Part shown: piece by piece, positions 1 to 9,528 of the stretch
Numbering within the stretch: the first letter of the stretch is position 1
How the letters are laid out: each line of letters starts with the position of its first letter
Origin: Thioflexithrix psekupsensis
GTDB lineage: Bacteria > Pseudomonadota > Gammaproteobacteria > Beggiatoales > Beggiatoaceae
NCBI RefSeq assembly: GCF_002149925.1
Contig: NZ_MSLT01000023.1
Coordinates: forward strand, 682,001 to 746,000
Reading direction: 5' to 3'
Length of the DNA stretch: 64,000 nucleotides
Translations under genes and position numbers: made by a program
Notes under the pieces: generated by a model
What the model saw: the letters and a program-made list of their open reading frames with translations, nothing else
Told to the model about the DNA's origin: nothing
Database searches by the model: none

Positions 1-2100
1 ACTAAAAATATTCCCATTATTTTTGTCAGTGCGTTACATGAAACTTTAGATAAAATTAAAGCCTTTGAAATGGGCGCGGTGGATTATATCACTAAACCTT
101 ATCAACCTTCAGAGGTATTAGCGCGGATAGAAACTCATTTGCAATTGCGTCAATTACAAAAGCAATTAACGCAACAAAATCAATTGTTACAACAACAAGT
201 TCATACCTTAAAAACCACTCAAGTTAATCTAAAACAAGCTAATCAACGTTTACATTTATATACTGAACAAACGCCATTGGCTTATATCGAGTGGGATTTT
301 TCTTTTAAAATTCAGCAATGGAATAAAGCGGCTGAGGAATTGTTTATTTATTCCGAAAAAGCGGCTAAACAACAATTGTTATCAAACCTTATTTTTCCTG
401 CTGAATCGACATCTGCTTTACAAGAATTATTAACGCAATTATTAGCAGAAAAAACACCGAATCCTGATATTAGGATCAATTACACGGCGACGGGAGAGCC
501 ATTATATTGTGAATGGTATCATGCGCTATTGCGCGACGCGAATGGCAAGCCAATTGCGGTGGCTTCTTTGATTCAAAATGTCACGGAACGGGTGCGCACG
601 GAAATGGAATTGCGCCATACTAATGCTGCATTAGCCTGCGAACGTAATGCCGCAGAAGCAGCAAATCGCACTAAATCCGCTTTTTTAGCTAATATTAGCC
701 ATGAATTGCGCACGCCATTAAATTCTATTTTAGGCTATGCGCAAATTATTGAACGCGATAATGCAATTTCAGAAAGGCATCAAGAACATGTAAAAAATTT
801 AAAAAACAGTGCTGAACATTTATTAACTTTAATCAATGAGTTATTGGATTTCTCCAAGATAGAAGCCAATAAACTAATGTTAGAAGAAACGGCCGTTCAT
901 TTGCCTTCTTTGTTAAAAGAAGTGGCTGATTCTTTTAAAATGCAAGCAGAGAAAAACGGCATTCAGTTAATTTATGAAACGGTTTTTTCTACTAAATCTT
1001 TAACGGGAAAAAATCCTTTAGAATATGCGATGGTTGATCGCCGCCGCTTGCGCCAAATTTTATTAAATTTAATCAGCAATGCGATTAAATTCACACCACG
1101 CGGACAAGTGGTTTTTAAAGTGATTTATACGGGTCACTATGTCCGTTTTGACATAGAAGATACGGGTATTGGTATTGCGCCAGATCAATTAGACGCTATT
1201 TTTGAACCTTTTAAGCAATTAAATCAAGATTTATTTACCACAGAAGGCACAGGTTTAGGCCTTACCATTACTCGTCATTTAATAGAAATGATGGGCGGAA
1301 AATTAAATGTACAGAGTATGCCAGGGGTAGGTAGTTTATTTTGGTTTGAATTAGAATTAGAACCTGTTAAATTAAGTCATGAAAGTAAAACTTCTTTAAA
1401 AAATGATGCGCAATATATTATTGGTTATCATCGTCCCCATCACACCACCCCTTTAAAAATTTTAGTAGCCGATGATAAATGGGACAGTCGCATTATTTTA
1501 AGTAATTTATTAACGCCATTAGGTTTTCTGGTTTTTACGGCCAATGATGGACAACAGGCTTTATCGATTGCTCAACATGAAAAGCCAGATATTTTTATTC
1601 TTGATTTAAAAATGCCAATTATGGATGGTTTAACTTGTTTAACGCATATTCGACAACATCCTGAGTTAAAAGATAAAATTGCTATTGTGCTGTCTGCCAG
1701 TGCTTATCCTGATGATAAAACGCAAAGTTTAAAAGCAGGCGCAAATGATTTTATGACTAAACCAATTCGTTTTGATGAATTAACTAATTTATTAAAACAA
1801 CATTGCCAATTAAGCTGGATTTATGAAGAAAATCATTTGAGCGGCGGTAAAAATGAATTGGATACTTTAAATAAATTACGTTCGCAAGTTGAATCAGCAC
1901 AAAATCCCCCTAGTAGTGATTTAAAACGCTTGTTAAAATTGGCTGAACGCGGCGATGTCAAGCGATTATTAAAAGAATCAATGGCATTAGCAGAACAACA
2001 TCCCAAATATGCTGCGTTTATTTATCAAGCCGTGAGTCAAATTAAAGCCTTTAAATTAAAACAATTGCAGCATTTTTTAAAAAACGCAATAGGAGAATAA
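1..2100 (+). CDS. Hybrid sensor histidine kinase, 5'-truncated by window edge
   Basis: The reading frame is open from base 1, so the gene starts upstream. Visible order: the end of a receiver domain (FVSALHETLD, then DYITKPY with the conserved Lys), a Gln-rich coiled coil (about residues 48-90 from base 1), a PAS domain (about 95-200), HisKA with the H-box NISHELRTPLNSILGY (His near 234), a HATPase_c with N-box (NLISNAIKF) and G-boxes (DTGIGI, GTGLGLTI), then a second receiver (LVADDKWDSR; LDLKMPIMDG; TKPI) and a helical C-terminal tail of about 100 residues. By family knowledge it autophosphorylates on His and relays to its own receiver. No membrane segment is visible, so it is probably cytoplasmic. 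The next kinase starts 3 bases after its stop, indicating one operon. The tail resembles that of the kinase at 20363-23425. Confidence 0.93.
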   Translation, partial: TKNIPIIFVSALHETLDKIKAFEMGAVDYITKPYQPSEVLARIETHLQLRQLQKQLTQQNQLLQQQVHTLKTTQVNLKQANQRLHLYTEQTPLAYIEWDFSFKIQQWNKAAEELFIYSEKAAKQQLLSNLIFPAESTSALQELLTQLLAEKTPNPDIRINYTATGEPLYCEWYHALLRDANGKPIAVASLIQNVTERVRTEMELRHTNAALACERNAAEAANRTKSAFLANISHELRTPLNSILGYAQIIERDNAISERHQEHVKNLKNSAEHLLTLINELLDFSKIEANKLMLEETAVHLPSLLKEVADSFKMQAEKNGIQLIYETVFSTKSLTGKNPLEYAMVDRRRLRQILLNLISNAIKFTPRGQVVFKVIYTGHYVRFDIEDTGIGIAPDQLDAIFEPFKQLNQDLFTTEGTGLGLTITRHLIEMMGGKLNVQSMPGVGSLFWFELELEPVKLSHESKTSLKNDAQYIIGYHRPHHTTPLKILVADDKWDSRIILSNLLTPLGFLVFTANDGQQALSIAQHEKPDIFILDLKMPIMDGLTCLTHIRQHPELKDKIAIVLSASAYPDDKTQSLKAGANDFMTKPIRFDELTNLLKQHCQLSWIYEENHLSGGKNELDTLNKLRSQVESAQNPPSSDLKRLLKLAERGDVKRLLKESMALAEQHPKYAAFIYQAVSQIKAFKLKQLQHFLKNAIGE

Positions 2101-2103
2101 ATT

Positions 2104-3207
2104 ATGCTGGCTGAACAAAGTCAAGGAAATTTGTTAATCGTTGATGATAATGTAGCGAATATTAGCGTGTTATTTGATTTTTTAACGCTGTATGGTTTTG
2201 ACATCAAAGTGGCAGAAGATGGTGTTGAAGCCTTGAGAATTATGGAAGATACTGAATTAGCGGTTGAGCAGAAGCCTGAATTAATTTTATTAGATATTCT
2301 CATGAATAATATGAACGGTTTTGAAACTTGTCGCCGTTTAAAAATGAATCCTGAAACCAAGGATATTCCTGTTATTTTCATGACTTCATTAGCGGACACG
2401 GATTCTAAAATTAAAGGTTTTGAATTGGGTGCGGTGGATTATGTCACTAAACCCTTTTCTCAAGATGAAGTATTGGCGCGCATTCGCACGCATTTAACCC
2501 TAAGGAGATTGCGTAAAAAACTGGAGCGGCAAAATGAGGAATTAGACGCTTTTTCCCGCACAGTGGCGCATGATTTAAAAAACCCATTGGGAGCTTTAAC
2601 TGGTTTAACCGATGATTTATTAGAAAATGATCCCAGTAATCTTAATGAAAGGCAGTTGAAAAATATCGATTATATTAGACAATCGACTAAAAAGATGTCT
2701 GATATTGTCAGTGCGTTGTTATTATTAGCAGGGGTTTCTAAAACTAAAGTCACTTTAACGCCTTTGGCAATGGGAGAAATTGTAGAGCAGGTAAAAGAAC
2801 GTTTAAAATTGAACATTGAAAAAACACAAGCCGAATTATTTTTACCTGAAATTTGGCCAGTGGCTTATGGTTATGCGCCGTGGGTAGAGGAGGTGTGGAC
2901 AAATTATTTAAGCAATGCGATTAAATATGGCGGAATGCCACCTAAATTATATTTAGGCGCAAAATTAGAAACACATTACGTGCGTTTTTGGGTACGCGAC
3001 AATGGCGAAGGTTTATCAGAAGCGTCTAAATCGCGCTTATTTACGCCCTTTACTCGCTTAAATCGCAGCATAGAACGCAAACAAGAAGGGACGGGATTGG
3101 GTTTATCGATTGTGCGCGCTATTGTGGAGAAATTAGGTGGTCAAGTCGGGGTTGAGAGTGAAGAAGGTCAAGGATCATTATTTTACTTTACGTTGCCTGT
3201 GCCATAG
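2104..3207 (+). CDS. Response regulator fused to histidine kinase (REC-HisKA-HATPase)
   Basis: A 367-residue protein. An N-terminal receiver (LLIVDDNVAN, phosphoacceptor Asp in LILLDILMNN, Lys in TKPF) leads through a short helix (HLTLRRLRKKLERQ) into a HisKA H-box (VAHDLKNPLGAL) and a HATPase_c with N-box (NYLSNAIKY), G1 (RDNGEGLS) and G2 (GTGLGLSI). There is no membrane segment, so it should be a soluble kinase driven by its own receiver, probably by phosphotransfer from the kinase just upstream. The start at 2104 is supported by an AGGAG-like site a few bases before the upstream stop. A 3-base gap implies translational coupling. Its output partner is not in the window. Confidence 0.93.
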   Translation: MLAEQSQGNLLIVDDNVANISVLFDFLTLYGFDIKVAEDGVEALRIMEDTELAVEQKPELILLDILMNNMNGFETCRRLKMNPETKDIPVIFMTSLADTDSKIKGFELGAVDYVTKPFSQDEVLARIRTHLTLRRLRKKLERQNEELDAFSRTVAHDLKNPLGALTGLTDDLLENDPSNLNERQLKNIDYIRQSTKKMSDIVSALLLLAGVSKTKVTLTPLAMGEIVEQVKERLKLNIEKTQAELFLPEIWPVAYGYAPWVEEVWTNYLSNAIKYGGMPPKLYLGAKLETHYVRFWVRDNGEGLSEASKSRLFTPFTRLNRSIERKQEGTGLGLSIVRAIVEKLGGQVGVESEEGQGSLFYFTLPVP

Positions 3208-3236
3208 TTTTTTTTGGTATTTAGAAGGGGCGAATA

Positions 3237-4172
3237 ATGCCAAACTCATCGAGAAAATTAATTAGTTTTGATTGGGCGATTAAAAAAATCCTGCGTAGCA
3301 AGGCTAATTTTGGGATTTTGGAGGGGTTTTTATCTGAATTATTATTTACCAATATTCAGATTTTGGAAATTTTAGAAAGTGAAAGTAATCAAGAAAAGCA
3401 AGATGATAAATTTAATCGTGTCGATATTAAGGTCAAAGACAGTGAGCAGAAAATTTATATTATTGAGGTGCAATTTTCACGAGAATTAGATTATTTGCAA
3501 CGCATTCTTTATTCTTGCTCTAAGGTAATTACTGAGCATTTGCCTAAAGGTGTATCTTATTCTGAAGTGAGCAAAGTAATTTCTGTAAATATTTTGCATT
3601 TTGATTTAGGTAAAGGAGATGATTATATTTATCATGGTACAACGCGATTTATTGGTTTACATAATCAAACGGAATTGGAATTAAGCGCAGAACAAAAAAA
3701 TCTCTATGCAGCAAAAAAAATTGCTGATTTATATCCTGAATATTATCTAATTGAATTGCGCAATTTTAATAACGTATCAAAAGATACTTTAGATGAGTGG
3801 ATTTATTTTCTAAAAAATGAAAAAATTGAAGAAAATTTTACCGCCAAAGGTTTAAAAGAAGCTAAAGAAACCTTAGACATATTAAAAATGACTCCTCAAG
3901 AACGTTTAGCTTATGAACGCCACCAAGAAGATTTGCATTATCAAGCGAGTATGTATGAATCTACTTATGTGTTGGGGAAATTGGAAGGCAAAGAAGAAGG
4001 TCGAGAAGAGGGTCGAGAAGAAGGAATAGAAATAGGTATTGCAATTGGTGAAGAACGTGGCTTGAAAAGAGCTTTATTGCAAACCGCTAAAAAAATGCAA
4101 CGCGCTGGAATGAATAGTAACGATATTGCAGAACTAACTGGCTTGACGATTGAAGAAATAGAGCAGAGTTAA
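3237..4172 (+). CDS. Rpn-family recombination-promoting nuclease / PD-(D/E)XK transposase-like
   Basis: A 311-residue protein starting with the family's FDWAIKKILRSKANFGILEG segment. The PD-(D/E)XK nuclease core is visible as Asp63 in RVDIKV and Glu77-Val-Gln79 in IIEVQFSRE. The rest resembles the C-terminal part of PD-(D/E)XK nuclease family transposases (Rpn proteins). Residues about 245-272 form a charged EGKEEGREEG-type run that is often variable in copy number in this family, followed by a short helical end (NDIAELTGLTIEEIEQ). Related E. coli Rpn proteins are DNA endonucleases that raise RecA-independent recombination, and such genes are often multicopy in filamentous sulfur bacteria and cyanobacteria. 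An AGAAGGGG ribosome site precedes the start. It looks intact. A cargo or accessory role in phage defence is possible but not shown. Confidence 0.85.
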   Translation: MPNSSRKLISFDWAIKKILRSKANFGILEGFLSELLFTNIQILEILESESNQEKQDDKFNRVDIKVKDSEQKIYIIEVQFSRELDYLQRILYSCSKVITEHLPKGVSYSEVSKVISVNILHFDLGKGDDYIYHGTTRFIGLHNQTELELSAEQKNLYAAKKIADLYPEYYLIELRNFNNVSKDTLDEWIYFLKNEKIEENFTAKGLKEAKETLDILKMTPQERLAYERHQEDLHYQASMYESTYVLGKLEGKEEGREEGREEGIEIGIAIGEERGLKRALLQTAKKMQRAGMNSNDIAELTGLTIEEIEQS

Positions 4173-4247
4173 TCATGCGTATACGTTCTTTTTCGACGAA
4201 TAGCCCCCAAACATCGGGAGCTATCTTACTACAGACTTACTACAAAA

Positions 4248-4616
4248 TTACTCTTCAGAAGCAATTTGATGCGCTACACGAGAGAAGGTTTCGCCAGAAG
4301 CCTCTGTGCAGTACTCAGCCACTTCTTGAGCAATCGCAGATACTGCCGCTTCGTTCAATGCCCCGATAGCATCCGTACCGTGCGCCGCGCTTTGATAACC
4401 GTGCATCCAAATCAAAGCCACGCCCATCAATTCTGAGCCTTCTTTTTCCAAATCACCCATGAAATGACCACAAGTGTAAGTTTGTGGATCAAATTCACCT
4501 GCGGATTGTTTGGCTGTTTTCGCTGCTTGCTCTGCTTCAGCGGACGGTTCTTCTGCAAAAGCAGCCATAGATAGACCAGCCGACAACATAAAAGCCACAA
4601 GGGTACGCATTGTCAT
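4248..4616 (-). CDS. HdeA/HdeB-like periplasmic acid-stress protein
   Basis: The frame is open from 4688, but the ATG at 4616 is chosen because it has a GGAG site nine bases upstream and begins a clear signal peptide (MTMRTLVAFMLSAGLSMAAF, cleavage after AFA). The mature part is about 100 residues and acidic. It has two cysteines, in YTCGHFM and EYCTEAS, spaced as in HdeA, where they form the single disulfide. The segment GVALIWMHGYQSAAHG matches the HdeA core. HdeA/B are periplasmic chaperones that unfold and bind client proteins at low pH. The long Ala/Glu linker after the signal peptide is unlike the E. coli protein. The family call is fairly confident; the acid-stress role here is inferred. 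Confidence 0.75.
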   Translation of the reverse strand: MTMRTLVAFMLSAGLSMAAFAEEPSAEAEQAAKTAKQSAGEFDPQTYTCGHFMGDLEKEGSELMGVALIWMHGYQSAAHGTDAIGALNEAAVSAIAQEVAEYCTEASGETFSRVAHQIASEE

Positions 4617-4939
4617 GACGAAAAACTCCAATTTTGCTTTAAAAAGGTAAAATTCATCTCGTGTTTGTCTATACCTCAAAATATCCAATTTGTCCGATTT
4701 CTGAGGCGACGCTTATATCATAATCCTTGTCTAAAACCACGTCTATAGGTTTCATGACAATAAATGGTAATATAATACCTCATTAATGAAATATGCAATT
4801 AAACCTCATGGCACTAAAAAATAACCCAATGAATAAATTAAAATTTACCACTTGATAAATGGTAATGAGATATTGAATAATAGCCAAAAAATGCGGAATT
4901 CTTCTATTATCAACGTAAACAATAAAGGTAAAACAAATC
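4617..4939. promoter_or_regulatory. Divergent intergenic region between hdeA-like and NTF2/VOC genes
   Basis: This 323-base AT-rich stretch holds no gene I can support. It must contain the promoters of both divergent genes. A small inverted repeat, TTACCA at 4845-4850 and TGGTAA at 4860-4865, sits about 75 bases before the rightward start and could be an operator. A related TGGTAATATAATACC string lies near 4766-4780 and includes a possible -10 hexamer (TATAAT). No regulator could be assigned. Confidence 0.35.
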
Positions 4940-6775
4940 GTGAACTGCTTTTCTAACAATATCATGATGAAAATCATGATGTTATTCTGTGTTATAGTTG
5001 TTGGATTTTTTGTTATACTTTCAAATATAGCACAAGCCAGTGAACAGGAAAAAATACAGCTATCCAAAGATGACTGGCATTTAAGCGGTCATCAAGATAA
5101 AGCGAAAACTAAAGCCTTACAAAAAGCCATTGTGGCTTGGCAGGAGGCATGGGTACGACGTGATATTGAAGCCTGTCAACGCTTATTAACCGAAAATGTG
5201 TTGATGGTGTCACAAAATCAAGCCCGCATTTTATCGGGACGTGACGAGGTCATTGCCGCTTTACCGCGAGAATGGGAATATTACGAAACGGATGATCAGG
5301 GCGCATCCGCTTTGCAAGGTACGCTGCGTCATGTGTACGTTGAAACACGAGACAACACCGCTTTAGTGCGCTATTACCTTGATGTCACAGGCGGCAATCG
5401 CTGGTCATTTGATGATACGGCTGCATTGACGCAAATTTTTATCCATGATGAAAAACAAGATAAATGGCAATTGGCTTTTAGTGCCGATGTGTGGAATTTA
5501 GACTACGACACCGACAGTGAACAACCCGGCCAAGCTGTTTTTGCTTACGATTACGCCATGCCAGTACAGAATTTGGCGCGTGCGGTCAAATTTTATCAAC
5601 CACTGCTGGGTGCGCCTGAAGCCTCGACTAAAAATGTGGCTGTTTTTGAAATGAAAGGCTCACGCTTGTATTTGGTGACAACGGACACGGTGGAATTGGC
5701 ACGGCCACGTAAGGGATTGCCGAATGGTTGGCCAATTTTGACTCCGCCACATTTTAACTCCGCAAAAAATAATGCAGAAAAACAAGGCGTTGAATTTTTA
5801 GCTAAAGAGCGGGATTTTGCAGGAATGACGGTGTTATATGGTTATGAGCCTTCTGGAAATTTGGTGGCTTTGGCGCGATTTTCATCGGGATCGGCGACGG
5901 CTCAAGAACCTGTTTTACGTATAACTGGCACATTATCTGGCGACAAACTGCCCTCCGCCATTGCCACGGCGGACAAGCAAGTGTGGACGGCTTGGACAAA
6001 AGGAAAAGTAAATGACATTGTAGAATATTCCGCGTCCAACATCGCGCTGCTCGACACCACCCACACCCGTACACAAGGATGGGCTGTGGGCGAGAAAAAA
6101 GTGCGTCAACGTTTATCCCGTACTTTTGGCCGCAGCACAGATGAGCAAAACACAACCAACTGGCAAACCCGTTATCCTTTTGTAGAATGGGATTTAAGCG
6201 AGGGAAATATGAGACAAATAGGCGCGTGGGTGGTGGTGACGCGGCGAATTTCGGCAACAGGCGCGCCACCGTGGCAACGTCGCTTAGAAGCTTTAGACAC
6301 ACGAGTGTTTGCTGCGAATTCGGCGACATTAGCCGTATCGCTCACCGTCAACGCAGGGCGGCCGCGGGGTTTGGCTATTGAATTTGATTATGCAGGAATA
6401 CCCGTAACCCCATCGACTTGGGCGGCCACGGATAAGGCTTTACGGGCTTTAACGGGAGGAGCGGACAATTATAAGGACGAGTATTGGAAAGGATTTTGGG
6501 GAGAACGCGCTGTTTTGGGCATGTTTGAAACCGAGCCAGAAACCGACAAAATACCCCGTGATCAAGAGGCTTCGACTTATTTAAGTTTGTTAGTCAGCAA
6601 TGTGGAAACCGCCATGACACACCTTAAAGCCGCAGGCGCAAAATTCCCTGTTATTCCCGCGATTAACAGCAAGTCAGGAATCAGTAAACACCCAGGTTAT
6701 CATCAAGTGTTATTCACCGACAGCGAAGGCAATGCCGTGGTGCTGACTCAATATACAGGGCGCAGTACAAGATAA
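4940..6775 (+). CDS. Secreted protein with alternating NTF2/SnoaL-like and VOC (glyoxalase-like) domains
   Basis: A 611-residue protein. The GTG at 4940 is preceded by AAAGG; the ATGs at 4964 and 4967 are alternatives. The first 34 residues are a signal peptide (LFCVIVVGFFVILSNIAQAS). Residues about 50-190 look like an NTF2/SnoaL fold (AIVAWQEAWVRRDIEACQRL). Residues about 200-310 look like a VOC/glyoxalase fold (YAMPVQNLARAVKFYQPLLG). From about 325 a second NTF2-like unit follows (KQVWTAWTKGKVNDIVEYSA), then a second VOC-like unit (about 500-605; SLLVSNVETAMTHLKAAGAK). The protein thus appears to be a duplicated NTF2-VOC pair. Both folds bind small ligands, and VOC proteins often use a divalent metal, but I could not identify a complete metal triad. 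The substrate is unknown and the location is likely periplasmic. Confidence 0.7.
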   Translation: MNCFSNNIMMKIMMLFCVIVVGFFVILSNIAQASEQEKIQLSKDDWHLSGHQDKAKTKALQKAIVAWQEAWVRRDIEACQRLLTENVLMVSQNQARILSGRDEVIAALPREWEYYETDDQGASALQGTLRHVYVETRDNTALVRYYLDVTGGNRWSFDDTAALTQIFIHDEKQDKWQLAFSADVWNLDYDTDSEQPGQAVFAYDYAMPVQNLARAVKFYQPLLGAPEASTKNVAVFEMKGSRLYLVTTDTVELARPRKGLPNGWPILTPPHFNSAKNNAEKQGVEFLAKERDFAGMTVLYGYEPSGNLVALARFSSGSATAQEPVLRITGTLSGDKLPSAIATADKQVWTAWTKGKVNDIVEYSASNIALLDTTHTRTQGWAVGEKKVRQRLSRTFGRSTDEQNTTNWQTRYPFVEWDLSEGNMRQIGAWVVVTRRISATGAPPWQRRLEALDTRVFAANSATLAVSLTVNAGRPRGLAIEFDYAGIPVTPSTWAATDKALRALTGGADNYKDEYWKGFWGERAVLGMFETEPETDKIPRDQEASTYLSLLVSNVETAMTHLKAAGAKFPVIPAINSKSGISKHPGYHQVLFTDSEGNAVVLTQYTGRSTR

Positions 6776-6827
6776 TATTGTCATTATTCAATGGGATTTA
6801 GGGGATTTTTTGGGGAGATTTCTTCCC

Positions 6828-8135
6828 TCACACAATCCCCTCTGCTTTAGCTGCTTTTAACCACTGAGGAAACTTGCTTAATAAACGCTCATAAAGTTGT
6901 TCATCAGTGATTTGTTTTAAATCGTCGACTTGAAAAAAGCCCGAATTATCCACCGTTCGCCCTGTCATATTATCGAGGTCTTGCAACACACCATAATTCG
7001 ATCCCGCTAATCCAATAAATTGCCAGAAAATAGGATAATCAGAAGCTTCTATTAACACTTTTTTAATCGGTTTAGTTTTGCAAATTCCACCATCCGTAAT
7101 AAAAATCACTAAAACAGGTAAATCCGATTTTCTATAAGTGTCCAATACCTCTTGCATCACAGGAGGTTCATTATTTATCCCGCCCAGACCTTTGACAATT
7201 TCTCCCCAAGAGATTTTATTGACGTGTTTCGATAAATAATCAGAAACATTATCAACAGAAATGTCTGGAAATCGCTGGTGTTTTAAAGCATAAAACCATG
7301 TTTCCAATTGACCATCGTCGTCTAAATATGCAGCAGTCAATACCATTCTTTCTAAAGTCGCTTGCACCGTTCCATCTCGATAAGCCGCGAACATTGAGCC
7401 AGACGCATCAAGCACTAAAGCCACTTTTGCAATAACATGAATTAATTGATTCTTTTCTAATACAACAGCTAATGTATGAGCAACTTCTAACAAATGAGGA
7501 GCCTGTTGATTTAACTGTTTTTCTAAAGAAGCAACTTTAGCCATTTTAACAGGAGAAGGCGTGACTTTTTTCTCAATAATGGGTTGAGATTCTTGAAGAG
7601 ATTCTGCGGGCGTTTCTTGACCACCGAAATGGCTTAATAATTGACTTAATCCCCCATTAAATCCCTGTCCCACCGCTGAAAAACGCCACACCTCTTTCAG
7701 ATAAATTTCAGCCACAATAATGGCTTTCTCTTGCGCAAAATCAGAACCGATAAAACGAAATCGCGCTTGTTCAATTTCCTGAGATAATAACCTTAAATAA
7801 CCGTTTTTTATTTGCGACATGACTCCGTCGCCATCAACAGTCACCACAAAAACCAATTTGTGAATAAAAGACGGTAATCGCGCCAAATCAATTGCAAATT
7901 GCATTTGATCGCCACCCACTGCGCCCAAACTCACCAACGAACCGCAAGGAGATTGCAATTGATTGTAAAAAATAAAATAACGATCATCCGACAATTGATG
8001 ATTCACATCCACCGCAAAACAAGAAATATCTAAAACCATCGCATTAGCCGTGTTAATACTGATACCAATGCGCAATTGTTGTGCGTCGGTTATTTCAGAT
8101 AATTTTAATTTTTGACCGCGGATGAATTCTCTCAT
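6828..8135 (-). CDS. TerF-like protein: TerD domain plus von Willebrand factor A domain
   Basis: A 435-residue protein. Residues 1-180 match the TerD family (GQKLKL start; FIFYNQLQSPCGSLVSLGAV; IDLARLPSFIHKLVFVVTVD; a C-terminal RFRFIG...IVAEIYLKEVWRFSAVGQGF block). A linker leads into a vWA domain (about 230-430) with the MIDAS motif DASGS at 243-247 and a later ITDGG. This TerD+vWA order is that of TerF in tellurite-resistance and chemical-stress loci. No TerB, TerC, TerZ or TerA partner is present, so it is an orphan copy. TerD domains bind calcium and Ter proteins are proposed to act at the membrane in stress and phage defence. AAGGGG precedes the ATG. It may be cotranscribed with wrbA upstream (24-base gap). 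Confidence 0.85.
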   Translation of the reverse strand: MREFIRGQKLKLSEITDAQQLRIGISINTANAMVLDISCFAVDVNHQLSDDRYFIFYNQLQSPCGSLVSLGAVGGDQMQFAIDLARLPSFIHKLVFVVTVDGDGVMSQIKNGYLRLLSQEIEQARFRFIGSDFAQEKAIIVAEIYLKEVWRFSAVGQGFNGGLSQLLSHFGGQETPAESLQESQPIIEKKVTPSPVKMAKVASLEKQLNQQAPHLLEVAHTLAVVLEKNQLIHVIAKVALVLDASGSMFAAYRDGTVQATLERMVLTAAYLDDDGQLETWFYALKHQRFPDISVDNVSDYLSKHVNKISWGEIVKGLGGINNEPPVMQEVLDTYRKSDLPVLVIFITDGGICKTKPIKKVLIEASDYPIFWQFIGLAGSNYGVLQDLDNMTGRTVDNSGFFQVDDLKQITDEQLYERLLSKFPQWLKAAKAEGIV

Positions 8136-8159
8136 TTTATTTTCCCCTTATTCCCCCAA

Positions 8160-8792
<633 letters not shown>

Positions 8793-8799
8793 TCAAAAT

Positions 8800-9525
8800 T
8801 TACAGCATTTCTGATGGTTTACTCGGTAAGTGTTTTACGGTTTCTTCCACCCACGTTTCAACTTCTGACATAATCTCTTGTACAGTTTTGCCTTGTACTT
8901 GAATGGGTTGGCCGATAACCACCTGAATGGTGCCGGGATATTTGATAAATCCATTACGTCTCCAGAAAATGCCCGCATTATGTGCGACTGGAACAAGCGG
9001 CACATTCGCCGCAATCGCCAAATTCGCCGCCCCTAAACCATAACGTTTACGCTCACCGGGCGCAACTCGCGTGCCTTCGGGAAAAATAATCACAGAATGT
9101 CCCGCTCTTAACCGCTCCGTGCCTTGTGCCAACACTTGTTGCATCGCCTGACGGCGTTGGCTGCGATCAATGGCAATCGGGCGAATTGAACGTAACCCCC
9201 AACCAAAAAACGGAATCCATAACAATTCCCGTTTTAATACCCACGTGGGTTTACAAAAAATTTCTTGAAAAGCTAACGTTTCCCAAGCCGATTGATGTTT
9301 GCTAGCAATGACCACCGGATAATCGGGTAAATTCTCCGTTCCTTGCACGTGATAATCCAAACGACAAATAACCGTTAATCCCCAAGTCATTAATCTCGGC
9401 CATTGAGTAATAATACGATAACGCATCTCAAAAGGCATGATCAGTAAAAATCCAGCCAATAGCGCGTAAAAGATCAGTGTGATCACTAAAAAAACATAAA
9501 AGACAAAAGCACGCACCATTAACAT
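8800..9525 (-). CDS. 1-acyl-sn-glycerol-3-phosphate acyltransferase (PlsC-like)
   Basis: A 241-residue inner-membrane protein with an N-terminal hydrophobic segment (FVFYVFLVITLIFYALLAGF), the acyltransferase block I (SKHQSAWETLAFQ, His with Glu in the HX4D/E position), block III (IIFPEGTRVAPGER) and block IV (VPLVPVAHNAG). It should acylate lysophosphatidic acid at sn-2 in phospholipid synthesis, or act on a related lysolipid. The Glu in place of the usual Asp of HX4D is seen in the gmhB-linked branch of this family. It begins 3 bases after the gmhB stop, so the two are translationally coupled. Whether it is the housekeeping PlsC or a paralogue cannot be told from this window. Confidence 0.88.
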   Translation of the reverse strand: MLMVRAFVFYVFLVITLIFYALLAGFLLIMPFEMRYRIITQWPRLMTWGLTVICRLDYHVQGTENLPDYPVVIASKHQSAWETLAFQEIFCKPTWVLKRELLWIPFFGWGLRSIRPIAIDRSQRRQAMQQVLAQGTERLRAGHSVIIFPEGTRVAPGERKRYGLGAANLAIAANVPLVPVAHNAGIFWRRNGFIKYPGTIQVVIGQPIQVQGKTVQEIMSEVETWVEETVKHLPSKPSEML

Positions 9526-9528
9526 GAA

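Noticed and set aside
3960-4050. Repetitive EGKEEGREEG coding run considered as a separate DNA repeat or recombination tract.
   Set aside because: It is a usual low-complexity coding feature of Rpn-type proteins and stays in frame.
4175-4369. Open frame of 64 codons on the plus strand.
   Set aside because: It runs antisense through the 3' end of the hdeA-like gene and has no ribosome site or recognisable product.
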